64,000 nt of DNA, from assembly GCA_963727245.1 (NCBI GenBank), contig CAVSFO010000001.1, forward strand, positions 992,001 to 1,056,000, read 5' to 3'. The translations under genes and the position numbers were made by a program. The DNA is from JBKQVT01 sp963727245. GTDB taxonomy: Bacteria; Planctomycetota; Planctomycetia; Pirellulales; Thermoguttaceae. Of the stretch, positions 9,615 to 18,786 are shown piece by piece. Every line of letters begins with the position of its first letter. Within the stretch, counting starts at the first letter, position 1. A model generated the notes under the pieces. That model ran no database searches. It was not told where the DNA came from and saw only the letters and a program-made list of their open reading frames with translations.

Positions 9615-9662
9615 GCCGCTTCGAGAAGCCTGTATCTCACGCGGGCCTAACCAAAATTCAAC
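9615..9662. repeat. 48-bp dispersed repeat, copy 2
   Basis: This is the second copy of the segment at 8092-8139, in the same orientation, with 42 of 48 positions identical. It lies between the His-rich protein gene and the Cys-containing exported protein gene. The two copies enclose 1.5 kb that includes both an anchored protein gene and the His-rich protein gene. Confidence 0.6.
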
Positions 9663-9741
9663 TTGACAGGCGGAATACGCCCTCGGATAATAGACACTTG
9701 AAGGTGTATTTTTGTGGCGTACCCCCCGGGGGAAAATCCCC

Positions 9742-10116
9742 ATGTTGCGTGGTCTGGCCAGTTCGATCCTGAAGTGGGGCCTGGCCGGCATTCTAGCCGC
9801 AACGTCGCTGTTGGGCAGCCAACTGCACGAAATCCTCGGCATTCATCATGCCGGGCACCTGCACGCCTGCGTCTGCGCGGGCAACGGGCCTGCCCGCCCG
9901 GACGGCGTTTCGGTAGCGGCCGGACACTCCGCGTGCTGCGACGACGAGGCGAATTGCCCGATCTGCAACTATCTGGCCCAGGGGCGAATTGTCGGCCAGC
10001 GGTTCGCAGGCGTTTCGGTGACGGTCAGCGTGCCGGACCGAAGCCCGACCGCGCCGCTCTTCCTGCCCAGTGCCCATCTTCTGCCATTTCAGGCGCGGGC
10101 ACCACCGGCTGCATAG
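9742..10116 (+). CDS. Small exported protein with CPIC motif
   Basis: ATG 9742 gives 124 residues. An in-frame GTG lies at 9712. A hydrophobic N-terminus (about residues 8-24) looks like a signal sequence. The middle has scattered His and Cys (HHAGHLHACVCAGNG, then CCDDEANCPICNYLAQG). The CPICNYL motif recalls DUF2946-like proteins, which often lie near metal efflux genes, but the match is from memory and short. A periplasmic or membrane-associated metal role is possible. From here to the Flp pilin gene at 10412 nothing else is recognised. Confidence 0.5.
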   Translation: MLRGLASSILKWGLAGILAATSLLGSQLHEILGIHHAGHLHACVCAGNGPARPDGVSVAAGHSACCDDEANCPICNYLAQGRIVGQRFAGVSVTVSVPDRSPTAPLFLPSAHLLPFQARAPPAA

Positions 10117-10411
10117 CCCTTCTCTACTGATTCGGCGCTCCGTATCAACCGCGCGCATTGCGGGTTGTGTCGTTTCGTGTGCGCTGGCGTGACGCGCGGG
10201 ATCGTCGTTGTCCGTGTGCGTATGGCTTCGCCTTGCCATGACACGCGCCCGGATACCTGTGGAAAATGCTCCGCCGGCGTGCAGCGTGAGACGTGCTCAA
10301 GGTCCGACCAGACTGTCGGCATGATTACGCTGCCCCGGCGGAGTGTTCTGAGTGGTGGTGCGTATCGTTTCCATCGTTTTTTTGTCAGTTTCTTTTACAA
10401 GGAGTATTGAG

Positions 10412-10774
10412 ATGCTTGGATCAATTCGCAATCGCAAAGGCCGGAATCGGAAGGGCCAGGGGCTTGTCGAGTACGCCCTGATTATCGCGGGCGTGACCCT
10501 GATTGCTGCCGTCGGAATCTCGGTGTTCGGCCACAAGGTCAGCGACATGATCGACGCCGTGGCGGTCATCCTGCCGGGGGCTCATACCGGCGACAACGGC
10601 CCGATCGCCAGCGGCCATCTCCTCGAGACGACCGACGCCACCAACGGACCGATCACAATCGACGTTCCTGCCATTATCCAGGATAACGGGACAGCGCGGC
10701 TGGGAGGGAACGTGCTCAACGACGCGGACAACGGAATGAGCGGCTTGATCACCGAAACAGGTGGAACCTTATAG
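10412..10774 (+). CDS. flp: Flp/Fap-type pilin
   Basis: This 120-residue protein is the major subunit of a Tad (type IVc) pilus. The short basic leader RNRKGRNRKGQG is followed by LVEYALIIAGVTLIAAVGISVFG. This is the class III prepilin arrangement, with cleavage after Gly and Glu at position +4. AAGGAG at 10399 fixes ATG 10412. Typical Flp pilins are 50-80 residues. This one has about 70 extra hydrophilic residues (Thr, Asn, Gly and Ala rich), closer to an Flp-domain pseudopilin or a surface-exposed tail. It heads the Tad cluster that follows. Confidence 0.85.
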   Translation: MLGSIRNRKGRNRKGQGLVEYALIIAGVTLIAAVGISVFGHKVSDMIDAVAVILPGAHTGDNGPIASGHLLETTDATNGPITIDVPAIIQDNGTARLGGNVLNDADNGMSGLITETGGTL

Positions 10775-10798
10775 CCGATCATCGGCCAGACATTCCAG

Positions 10799-10817
10799 GG
10801 CTATCGGGACGATAGCC
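10799..10817 (+). terminator. Hairpin after the pilin gene
   Basis: GGCTATCG and CGATAGCC pair perfectly across GGA, 25 bp after the pilin stop codon. No T-run follows, so it is a poor Rho-independent terminator. It may instead stabilise the pilin mRNA end. The function is inferred from position. Confidence 0.35.
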
Positions 10818-10971
10818 ACAGCTTCGTATTTGGCATGGCAGTCAACCCCTGCGCCCGCTCCAGCGCGGCGCAGGGACGGTTTCGCCTGCGGACCCGCGAT
10901 AGCGATCCGAGTGTTGGTAGAAAGTTTTTGGCCGGGAGGACTCGCACGTGTGTTGCTGCGATAAACCAGTC

Positions 10972-11169
10972 AGCCCCGAAGGGGCGATAGTCAATAGCCA
11001 GGGGCGTAAGCCCCTGGTGCGAGGGTCAAGCGATCGACCCAAGCCCCGCAGGGGCGGCAGTAATCGGAAAGCCAGCGATACTGTCGCCCCTTCGGAGCTT
11101 GCGCGTCCGTTCTGGATCATTTCCCAGGGGCTTACGCCCCTGGCTATTGACTGTCGCCCCGTTGGGGCT
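10972..11169. repeat. Compound palindromic repeat before the TadE-like gene
   Basis: The outer arms 10972-11017 and 11124-11169 are 46-bp reverse complements with three mismatches. They contain the self-complementary core CCAGGGGCGTAAGCCCCTGG. Between them are further copies of the AGCCCCGNAGGGGCG module in both orientations. This is a nested, mobile-looking repeat of the kind scattered through planctomycete genomes. It ends 17 bp before the probable start codon of the TadE-like gene and keeps a frame open across itself, which misleadingly extends that gene. Confidence 0.8.
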
Positions 11170-11185
11170 GAGGCGGGGCGCAGGC

Positions 11186-12143
11186 ATGGAAACCGTCGCG
11201 GGCAATCGCTCGTCGAGTTTGCCATCGTGGCGCTGGTCGTCTACATGCTGCTGGCCGCGATCCTGACCTTCGGCCAGATTCTGTTCTGCTCTCAGGGGAT
11301 CCAGCAAGCCGCGGACCTGGCCGCGAGGGAACTGTCGCGGACTCCGCTCCCCGCGGACGACACGTTCACGATGGCGCTGGCCGACACGGGCGTGCAAAGC
11401 AGAATCTACGACGAACGTTACCTCGTTCTCGTCATCGATCCCGGCTCGGATCCGGTCACCTTCAACGGCGGACATCCCATCGGCGATTTCCCGCTGGTGA
11501 ACCAACAACTGCTGCCGCTGATGATCTACGAGCCCTACGGCATGGGCGTAGTCAGTCAAGGCGGCACGACGATGACGCAGGTGTGCGGCCCCTGTCTGCG
11601 TTATCCGGGCGCCGTTTTCAAGGACCCGAATGCCGGTACGACTACGCTGAGCCCCTCGGCCAGCGGGCTCCTGGTGCGGATTCCCGTCGTCTCCACTACG
11701 CCCTACCCCCCGCCCGCGATCCAGACCATCGTCAATTGGTTTTCAGTGCTTGAGGAGATTCCTTCGACCGCGAACTCAACGTCGGCGGGCACGAGCACCT
11801 TTTCAGTTTCCTCCTCGCAAGGAGGCGTTGTGGAGCTGCGGGTCAATTACCCGTATCAGTCGGCAACCATGAGCGGTTATCAGACGCCGGCCGATCCAAC
11901 GACGGCGCCGGTCCGCCGGACAATCCCGTCAGCCCCATCACGGCCAGCGACAGCATCGCAGTCGTCGTCCAGCCCACAGGCGTCGGCGATCCCGTCGTCT
12001 CGATCCTGCCGTCCGGCATCGCGGGCAGCCCGTCTTCGGGAATGTATGGTCTGGGGGCGCAGGCTGCCTGGGGCCAGGCCGTGCGGCCGTACCGCAGCCT
12101 GATTTCCGCGCAGGCGATCTATCGCCGCGAGGTGTTTCAATAA
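11186..12143 (+). CDS. TadE-like pilus assembly protein, two frame breaks
   Basis: The N-terminal segment RRGQSLVEFAIVALVVYMLL is the TadE-type prepilin-like membrane anchor. ATG 11186 reads into it if one A is added at 11190-11192. A second break at 11910-11911 (one G short) restores a frame that ends in YRRE followed by VFQ and a stop at 12141. The repaired product is about 319 residues. After the anchor comes a large periplasmic part with a CGPC motif and Thr/Ser-rich stretches. TadE/TadF proteins are minor pseudopilins of Tad pili. The gene lies between the pilin and CpaB genes, the usual place. The start upstream of the repeat is rejected. Confidence 0.7.
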
Positions 12144-12196
12144 CCCGACAACCGACAAGACATAATTTGGAAAGTACTTGAAAAAGAGGCAGAACC

Positions 12197-13392
12197 ATGC
12201 GAGCAATCAAACCCAACACGCGTCGCCGCTCCATGTGGCGCACCGGGCTGCTGGCGCTGGCGGCGATTATCGTCGGCGGGGCGGGCACCGTGGCCGCCCT
12301 GGCGTTCTTCAGGGTGGTCGAGCCGGAAAGACTGGCCTTCTGGCGAGCGAAAGAAAAGCCCGATCCCCGCGGACTGCATTGCCATTCCCCTCTCCGCGCG
12401 AGCGATTCCGGCATACACGGCGGTCACCCGTGATTACATGATGAATCCGAAGACCGCCCAGTGGGTCCTTGTTTACAAGCGGCGGAAAGTCAGTGCCGAA
12501 AGAGGTCGTCACCGACATCTCGAAAATCCTTGGGCGCGTCACGGCCGCTGAGAAACCCGCGGGCTACGCCTTCACGGAATCGGACTTTCTGCCCGCGGGC
12601 ACCCGCCCCGGCGTCGCGGGCGGCACGCCGCCAGGAAAACGCGCCATCACTTTGGACGCCAGCAAGCTCAAGGGCGCCAACGACTTGAGAGAGGGCGACC
12701 ACGTGGACCTGCTGGCCAGCGTCTCGGTGGACATGCCGGGCGCGGGCCATTCCGGTTCCGGGCGGTTGGGGACCAACGTCGTGGCCACCCCCGACATGGC
12801 CTTCCTGCCCAAACGCAGTCTCGTCAGGCCGTTGGTCGAGGACGGGGTCGTGGTGACGCCGCTGCGCATTCGCAACGTGCCGATCAGCTCCAGTTCGCTG
12901 ACTCAAGGGATGAGCACCCGCACCATGCCGGTGCAGGAGATCGTGCTGGCCGTGGACCCGCAGGAGGTGGCCCTGTTGGCCGAGGCCATGGACTTGAAGT
13001 ATGAAATCACCTGCGTGGCGCGTTCGGGCCGCCCGGCGGCGGTTCCCTCGCCGCCTGCCCAGCCGGCGGCCAGCGGAATCTCCCAGTTCTTGTCCTTCTT
13101 TGGCAAGGCCGCTACAAGCGCACCGGGCGCGGCTGCCCAGGACAAGGCGGCCTCGGCGCGGAGAAACGCGAAAACCGTCGACCGCCCGAAGATCGAAACG
13201 CCCGTTAAGAATCTGGCGGCCCTGGACATCACGCCTGGGCTGGACCCCATGGCCCAGACCCGTTACATGGAGGTGATGGTGGGGGCGCAGCGGCAATTTA
13301 TGCTCTTCACCGGGCCGGGCAAGAGCCCCGTCGTGGCGGCGCAGGATGACGGCTCGGCCAAGGCCGCTGCGGGCGAAGAGAGCAAGCAATAG
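12197..13392 (+). CDS. cpaB: CpaB/RcpC pilus assembly protein, two frame breaks
   Basis: ATG 12197 follows AGAGG and begins with a membrane anchor (about residues 16-38). Removing one G at 12371-12372 and one A at 12486-12488 yields a continuous product of about 397 residues. It contains the SAF-like domain CIAIPLSARAIPAYTAVTRD, the segment KEVVTDISKILGRVTA, and AGYAFTESDFLP followed by RPGVAGGTPPGKRAITLDA. These are diagnostic for CpaB/RcpC, a periplasmic protein that helps the Tad secretin assemble. The C-terminal part carries a Pro/Ala-rich linker. It sits in the expected position in the Tad cluster. Confidence 0.8.
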
Positions 13393-13399
13393 GCCCGTT

Positions 13400-14560
13400 A
13401 TGAAACTCCATCGCGGCAAAGCAGCGGATCGGGCGGGCTACGCCCTGGTGCTGTTCGTGATGATTTTCTTCGGCCTGATGGGGCTGGCCGCGCTGCTGAT
13501 CGACCTGGGTTTCGCCCGGCTCGCCCAGCGGCAGATGCAGACCGCCGCCGACTCCGCGGCGCTGGAGGGGCTGCGCTGGCGAGATTATGTGGATCCGGCG
13601 GGGCAGCCAAGCGACCAATACCGGCGCCAGCAGGCCAGCAACGTCGTTGCCGGCCTGTTCACCGATTACGTGGACAGCGGGGGAACGGTGCAGTACGGCG
13701 CCGGGCCCGTGGTGAGTTTCAGCGGCGGCGTCGGCCCCGCCGATCTGGCCGCTGCGCAAACGACGACGCTCGGGGTCCCGCCGGTTTACCAACCCGCGAC
13801 GCGCGGAACGGCCAGGCTAGAGATGAACTACCCCGACAACGAGACCAACGGCGACATGAGTTCCCGGCACCTACTACCTCAGCGACGAGCTACAGCGCGA
13901 CCGAGTTGGCGGATGAGGACGCAAAACTACAATCGCCGCGATTTCACGCCCTCTTCCGGCACCGATTCGGCGTCCGCCCCGGCATTCCTGGTCCGCATGC
14001 GGCGCACGCCGCTCGGAACTCCGGCGGGCTTGACCAGGAGAGCCGAGCGTCAGTTCCGGCGGTCCGACGCTGCCGATCCTGTTCGGCCGCGGCAGCATGA
14101 TGGCCCGCAGCGGTACCGGCAGCCAGTTGAGCGTGGCGACCGGGATCACGGTCCGCGCCACGGCCATCGCGGCGGCGGGTGACAATATCAGTTTCGGCGG
14201 CACTTCCGTCGCCTATACGGCGGGCCGGGCGAAGACGGCGGGACGGTCGTACGCCATCGATTCGAAACCGGAATCCCGTCGGCCTCCCAACGGGGGTCAC
14301 TCCATTCGCCCTGGAAGCCGGCTCTGGGCGACTGGGCTGCAGCGGCTCAGACTTCAATAACCGCCACGGTCGCGTCCGGCAGGCTCGGCGTCGCTGGCGG
14401 CGGGTTCCAGGCTTCGACCGCCACAGTGGGGCTGTTGCTGAGCACGGGAATCGACGCCACCGGCCACTGGGTCGCGTCCATGAGCGTCACGGCACAAGAC
14501 GCGACATGGCTGTCGATCAACGGTACCAATCGAGCAGCGGCCCAGGTACAGGCCGGCTAA
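13400..14560 (+). CDS. TadG-like pilus protein, broken in several places
   Basis: The gene starts 8 bp after CpaB. Its first 150 residues are clean: a basic start, then AGYALVLFVMIFFGLMGLAA, the TadG-type N-terminal anchor, then RQMQTAADSAALEG, also typical. From about 13860 the frame changes at least four times. Recognisable pieces continue (FTPSSGTDSASAPAFLVRM, PTLPILFGRGSMM, ATGITVRATAIAAAG, HWVASMSVTAQ), ending at a stop at 14558. Sequencing indels are the likeliest cause, but real decay is not excluded. TadG proteins are von Willebrand-like or pseudopilin components that link the pilus to the envelope. Confidence 0.65.
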
Positions 14561-14939
14561 GGCGGCGCGACTGGCGGTGGGGTGACATAGTACGTGCCCA
14601 TCTGTACGACCGTTCCCGTTGATGGTCAGACAGCACGATCATCGGATTCGGGTACTGTCGCCGGGCGTGGACGTTGAAACCGCGACCCAGCAGGCCGGCC
14701 GGGCGGCACCGTTGACGATGTTCCCACGCTGGGGCCCGCCGGGTCCCGTGGGCTTCGGCAACATGTCCGGCGACATTGCGTCGCTGGATTGCACGCAAGA
14801 CACAACGAATGTCACCACGTTGTTCCAGGAACACGGGCGAGGCACTGCAGTTTGGCCCGACATGACCAACAGCATTATACGCTCCCGTCCTGGTGAACCA
14901 TTACATCGGCCCCAATCCATAATCGAGCGCCACCCAGCG

Positions 14940-14967
14940 GCCCCCCCAACGCAGTCGGGGGGCTTTT
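14940..14967 (+). terminator. Rho-independent terminator
   Basis: GCCCCCC (14940-14946) pairs with GGGGGGC (14957-14963) over a 10-base loop and is followed directly by TTTT. It lies about 380 bp after the TadG-like gene and before the CpaE gene, so it probably ends the first Tad transcript. Apart from this and a short repeat, 14561-15057 shows no gene I can support. Confidence 0.65.
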
Positions 14968-15014
14968 GGATAACGGAGAAAATCAACGAACTCGACCAAT
15001 GCGAGCTTTCCGCT

Positions 15015-15046
15015 CCCTAATCCCTAATCCCCAATCCCTAATCCCC
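15015..15046. repeat. Short tandem repeat of CCCTAAT-like heptamers
   Basis: Four units of CCCTAAT or CCCCAAT stand in tandem just before the CpaE start codon at 15058. The array is too short to be a telomere-like structure and probably reflects slippage. It occupies the position where a ribosome site would be expected, and none is visible. Confidence 0.6.
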
Positions 15047-15057
15047 GCTTACCACCT

Positions 15058-16311
15058 GTGCCGAACACGATCAACATCCTGATGGTGAGTCCCGACCCGC
15101 GGTTCCGCGCCGAACTGGAGAGCGCACTGGCCTCGTTGGACGAGCTGCACCCGGTGATCCACCACGCCGGCGACATCCGCCAGGCGATCGAGGCGGCCCG
15201 CAGCCGCCGGCCGCAAATCGCCCTGGTGGAAATGGGGGCCGACGTGCGGCCGCTGCAAGTCTTCGCCGAGGAAGCGGCCTTCGTCTCGCCCGAAACCACC
15301 GTGGCCGCGGTCTTCCGGCCGGACGTTTTCGAGCCCGACGTGCCGGAAAGCACCGTGCTCATCCAGGCGCTCCGCGCCGGGGTGAAGGACTTCCTGCGGC
15401 GGCCCGTCTCCAGCAGCGAGCTGGCCGAGTTGCTCCGCCGCGTCCAGCGCTCCCCGGCCCGCGAGACAGGCCGGCTGGGCAGGATCGTTTCCTTCGTCAG
15501 CAACAAGGGCGGCGTGGGAAAGTCGACCATGGCCGTCAACGCGGCCTGCGGCCTGGCCGTGCGCCACCCGCAGCGGGTACTGCTGGTCGATGCCTCGCTG
15601 CAGATGGGCGTCTGCGCCTCGCTGTTGGACCTGACGCCCACCGCGTCGCTCAGCGACGTGGTGCGCGAGAAGGACCGGCTGGACGAAACCCTCATCCGGC
15701 AAATGGCGATGCCGCACTCCAGCGGCCTGCACCTGCTGGCCGCGCCCGCCGACGCCATGGAGGGCGCCGACATCGACGACGAGGTGATGTCGCGGATCCT
15801 CACCCTGGCCCGGCACACCTATGATTTCGTGCTGGTCGACACGTTCCCCATGCTCGATCGCGCCATGCTGGCGGTGTTGGACCTCAGCGATCGGGCCTAC
15901 GTCGTCTTGGAGAACGTCGTGCCCACGCTGCTGGGCGCGGTGAAGCTGGTCGAGGTCCTGCGCGGCCTGGGGCTCTCCGCCGAGCGCCATCGCATCGTGC
16001 TGAACCGTTACACGACCCTGCCGGGGAGCGTCAAGCCGTCGGCCGTCGCCAACCGCCTCGGCCATGCCGTCGATCACGTCATTCCCTTCGACAAGCGCAT
16101 TGTGATCGCCGCCAACACCGGCGAGCCTTACGTGTTGCGGGCCAGCCGGCTGTTCGGCTGCGGCCGTCAGTTGCGCCGGCTGGTCGACGACATCGAGGCG
16201 ATGGGCGCCGACCAACCGGTTTGCCCGCTCTGTCCTGCGGCGTCCGGGGACGGCCAGCCGCAGGCGGCCGCAGACGCGCACGCGGAAGCGCGCGAGGAGG
16301 ATTCGCAGTGA
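15058..16311 (+). CDS. cpaE: CpaE/TadZ pilus localisation ATPase
   Basis: This 417-residue protein has a degenerate response-regulator-like N-terminus (about residues 4-125) followed by a ParA/MinD-type ATPase domain. The deviant Walker A KGGVGKST lies at about 150-157. The later motif LVDTFPMLDR matches the switch II position. This is the TadZ/CpaE architecture, which places the Tad secretion machine at a cell pole or site. The GTG start at 15058 is the first plausible codon, but no ribosome site precedes it. Its stop overlaps the GTG of the CpaF gene (GTGA), so the two are translationally coupled. Confidence 0.9.
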   Translation: MPNTINILMVSPDPRFRAELESALASLDELHPVIHHAGDIRQAIEAARSRRPQIALVEMGADVRPLQVFAEEAAFVSPETTVAAVFRPDVFEPDVPESTVLIQALRAGVKDFLRRPVSSSELAELLRRVQRSPARETGRLGRIVSFVSNKGGVGKSTMAVNAACGLAVRHPQRVLLVDASLQMGVCASLLDLTPTASLSDVVREKDRLDETLIRQMAMPHSSGLHLLAAPADAMEGADIDDEVMSRILTLARHTYDFVLVDTFPMLDRAMLAVLDLSDRAYVVLENVVPTLLGAVKLVEVLRGLGLSAERHRIVLNRYTTLPGSVKPSAVANRLGHAVDHVIPFDKRIVIAANTGEPYVLRASRLFGCGRQLRRLVDDIEAMGADQPVCPLCPAASGDGQPQAAADAHAEAREEDSQ

Positions 16312-17756
16312 ACGACGAAACCCGCGAGCAATCGCCCGAGGCCCAGCAGGACTGGCGCCAACGGTTGCGGAAGTCGAGCCTCACGGTGCCGGCGGACCGC
16401 GTGCGCAGCGCGAAGAAGGCGGCCCCGGTGCGGACGATCACGGCGGCCCCGGTCGCTCCCCCGCCCAGCCATTCCGGCGGCGCCGAGTACCTTTCCGTCA
16501 AGGGGACTTTGCACCAGCGGTTGCTGGACGAACTGGACCGGCGAAACCTGCTGGCGGCCAGCGAGGAGACGTTGACCGCCTTCGTGCAGACGTTCGTCGA
16601 TGAAGCCCTGCGGGACGAGGACTTGCCCCTGAACGAAGACGAGCGCCGCCGGCTGGTGGGCGACCTCTTGGAAGAGACGCTGGGGGTGGGGCCGTTGGCG
16701 TCCTTGATGGCCGATCCGGCGGTCACCGACATTCTCGTCAACAGTCCCCAGCAAGTCTACGTGGAACGGTTCGGCCGCCTGGAGAAGACCGACGTGCGTT
16801 TCCGCGACGCCGACCACCTGGTGCGCATCATCCAGCGGATCGCCGCCCGCGTCGGGCGGCGGATCGACGAAAGCTCGCCCATGGTCGATGCGCGGTTGCC
16901 CGACGGGAGCCGCGTCAACGCCACGCTGCCTCCGGTGACGATCGACGCCCCCACGCTGTCGATTCGCCGCTTCGGCCGGCAGCGATTGCGGCGCGCCGAC
17001 CTGATGCAATTGGGGATGTTTTCGCCGGACATCCACACGTTTCTCGATGCCGTGGTGCGGGGCCGAAAGAACCTGCTCATCTCCGGGGGCACCGGCTCGG
17101 GCAAGTCCACGCTGCTGGGGGCGCTGGCCGAGGCCATCCCGGATCGGGAGCGGATCGTCACCGTCGAGGATTCGGCGGAGTTGATTCTCGACCAGGAGCA
17201 CGTGGTGCGGATGGAGACGCGCCCGCCGAATATCGAAGGCCGGGGGCTCATCACCGCCCGCGACCTGGTGGTCAATGCCCTGCGGATGCGGCCCGACCGA
17301 ATCATCGTGGGCGAGGTCCGCAGCGGCGAGGCCCTGGACATGCTGCAAGCGATGAACACGGGGCACAACGGCGGCATGACCACGGTCCACGCCAACAGCC
17401 CGCGCGACGCCTTCGCGCGGCTGGAGACGATGGTCTTGATGGCGGGGCTGGAACTTCCCTCGCGCGCCATCCGCGAGCAGATCGTTTCCGCGTTGCACCT
17501 GATCGTCCACGTGCGGCGGTTCGAGGACGGCGTTCGCCGGGTGGAGAGCATCGCGGAGATCGTCGGCATGGAGGGGACCACGCCGCAGTTGCAGGACGTC
17601 TTTCGTTTCGAGCGGCACGGCCTGAAGGGGCGGCAGATTGCCGGCGAGTTCGTCGCCACCGGCATCGTCCCGCGCGTCGTGGAAGAACTGCAAGAGCGGG
17701 GGATCGAGATTCCCCGCAACCTTTTCCAGAAGAGCAAGCCCGCCGGCCATGGTTGA
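16308..17756 (+). CDS. cpaF: CpaF/TadA pilus assembly ATPase
   Basis: This 482-residue protein is the hexameric type II/IV secretion ATPase that drives Tad pilus assembly. It has Walker A GGTGSGKST (about 260-268), an Asp box TVEDSAELIL, Walker B RPDRIIVGEVR (about 328-338) and the His box MNTGHNGGMTTVHANS (about 349-364). The N-terminal region before residue 60 is basic and probably disordered. GAGGAGG at 16294 supports GTG 16308, which overlaps the CpaE stop. An upstream in-frame extension is rejected because it would overlap CpaE. The TadB gene overlaps its end by 8 bp. Confidence 0.95.
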   Translation: MNDETREQSPEAQQDWRQRLRKSSLTVPADRVRSAKKAAPVRTITAAPVAPPPSHSGGAEYLSVKGTLHQRLLDELDRRNLLAASEETLTAFVQTFVDEALRDEDLPLNEDERRRLVGDLLEETLGVGPLASLMADPAVTDILVNSPQQVYVERFGRLEKTDVRFRDADHLVRIIQRIAARVGRRIDESSPMVDARLPDGSRVNATLPPVTIDAPTLSIRRFGRQRLRRADLMQLGMFSPDIHTFLDAVVRGRKNLLISGGTGSGKSTLLGALAEAIPDRERIVTVEDSAELILDQEHVVRMETRPPNIEGRGLITARDLVVNALRMRPDRIIVGEVRSGEALDMLQAMNTGHNGGMTTVHANSPRDAFARLETMVLMAGLELPSRAIREQIVSALHLIVHVRRFEDGVRRVESIAEIVGMEGTTPQLQDVFRFERHGLKGRQIAGEFVATGIVPRVVEELQERGIEIPRNLFQKSKPAGHG

Positions 17757-18612
17757 GAGTCTGCTGCTGCTGGGACTGCTGTTGTTGGGGCTGGGCGTGA
17801 TCGCCTCCGCCTGGCGCAACGCGCGGAGCCGGGCGCTGGCCCGGGGGCGCATGGAGAGTTCGGCCGAGGTCGCCGGCCCGGCGGCGCCGGAGCCCGTTCC
17901 CGCCGCCCGTTCTTTCCTCGTCCGCCACCGCTTCTTGCCCTGGATCGTCGGCCTTTTGACGGCCGGGGCCCTGCACTTCGCCCTCGGCTGGCATCCGCCC
18001 TTCGTGATCGCCGTTGGGCTGATTGTCAGCCTGTTGGGGGGACAACTGGAGTCCTATCTGGCGGCGCGGCGGACGGCAAGAGTCGAGACCCAGTTGGCCG
18101 ACGCCATCGACTTGATGGTGGCCGCCTTGGGGGCCGGAGCAGGCGTCACCGACGCCCTGGACAGCGCCATGGCCGAATCGCGCCCGCCGCTGCGCCCCCA
18201 ACTGGAAGAGCTGGTGGGTCGCATCCGTTTCGGCGACGATCCGCGGACCGTCTATCACGGACTGACGCAGCGCGTGCCGCTGGAGACGTTCCTGCTGTTT
18301 GCCTCCGCGTTGTCCGTGCACTCGGAAACCGGCGGCAGCCTGGCCCCGACCCTGGCGAGCGTGGGCAGGACGATCCGCGACCGCATCGAAATTGCCCGCC
18401 GCATCCGCTCCAACTCGGCCCAGTCCGAGGTTTCCACGGTGGCGGTGATGGCGCTGACGTACTTCATCGCCCTGGTGGTGTGGCGCGCCAATCCCGAGCA
18501 GATGAGCCAGTTCCTGGCCACAGTGCCCGGCCAATGGGCGATCGCCACAACTATCCTTTTGCAAGCCGCCGGCCTGGCCTGGATGTCGTTCCTCAGCCGG
18601 CTGCGATTTTGA
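17749..18612 (+). CDS. tadB: TadB inner-membrane platform protein
   Basis: This 287-residue protein has an N-terminal helix (about residues 3-20), a pair of helices near 62-100 and a C-terminal pair near 225-285. Between them is the cytoplasmic GspF-type four-helix domain (AVETQLADAIDLMVAALGAGA-like segment and GLTQRVPLETFLLFASAL). This is the T2SSF family and, with TadC next to it, forms the inner-membrane platform of the Tad machine. ATG 17749 overlaps the CpaF stop. A longer in-frame start is rejected because of that overlap. Confidence 0.9.
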   Translation: MVESLLLLGLLLLGLGVIASAWRNARSRALARGRMESSAEVAGPAAPEPVPAARSFLVRHRFLPWIVGLLTAGALHFALGWHPPFVIAVGLIVSLLGGQLESYLAARRTARVETQLADAIDLMVAALGAGAGVTDALDSAMAESRPPLRPQLEELVGRIRFGDDPRTVYHGLTQRVPLETFLLFASALSVHSETGGSLAPTLASVGRTIRDRIEIARRIRSNSAQSEVSTVAVMALTYFIALVVWRANPEQMSQFLATVPGQWAIATTILLQAAGLAWMSFLSRLRF

Positions 18613-18644
18613 GAGGAAAAAGTTTTTTAACCGTTCACGGCAAA

Positions 18645-18726
18645 ACACTAGCCCAAAGCGCAAGCGAGGGTGGAACGACGACAGGCCCTTGCGTAGCACC
18701 CCCTCGCTTGCGCTTCGGGCTAGTGT
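18645..18726. repeat. Planctomycete-type palindrome between tadB and tadC
   Basis: The arms 18645-18670 and 18701-18726 are 26-bp reverse complements with one mismatch and carry AGCGCAAGCGAGGG. Repeats with this core are, from general knowledge, common in planctomycete genomes. It splits the otherwise tightly packed tadB-tadC pair and leaves a 174-bp gap. Confidence 0.8.
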
Positions 18727-18786
18727 GAGCACGGGGGCGCAAACTGCTGTGAAGTTTTCCCCCGGCTGCGATTCTGAGACAAATCG

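Noticed and set aside
10948..11185. Upstream start for the TadE-like protein
   Set aside because: It would translate a palindromic repeat. ATG 11186 with one added A leads straight into the membrane anchor.
14619..15020. 133-residue plus-strand frame before cpaE
   Set aside because: It crosses a clear terminator and the tandem heptamers, and looks noncoding.
15015..15046. Telomere-like repeat
   Set aside because: Only four irregular units in the middle of a gene cluster, so slippage is the simpler explanation.
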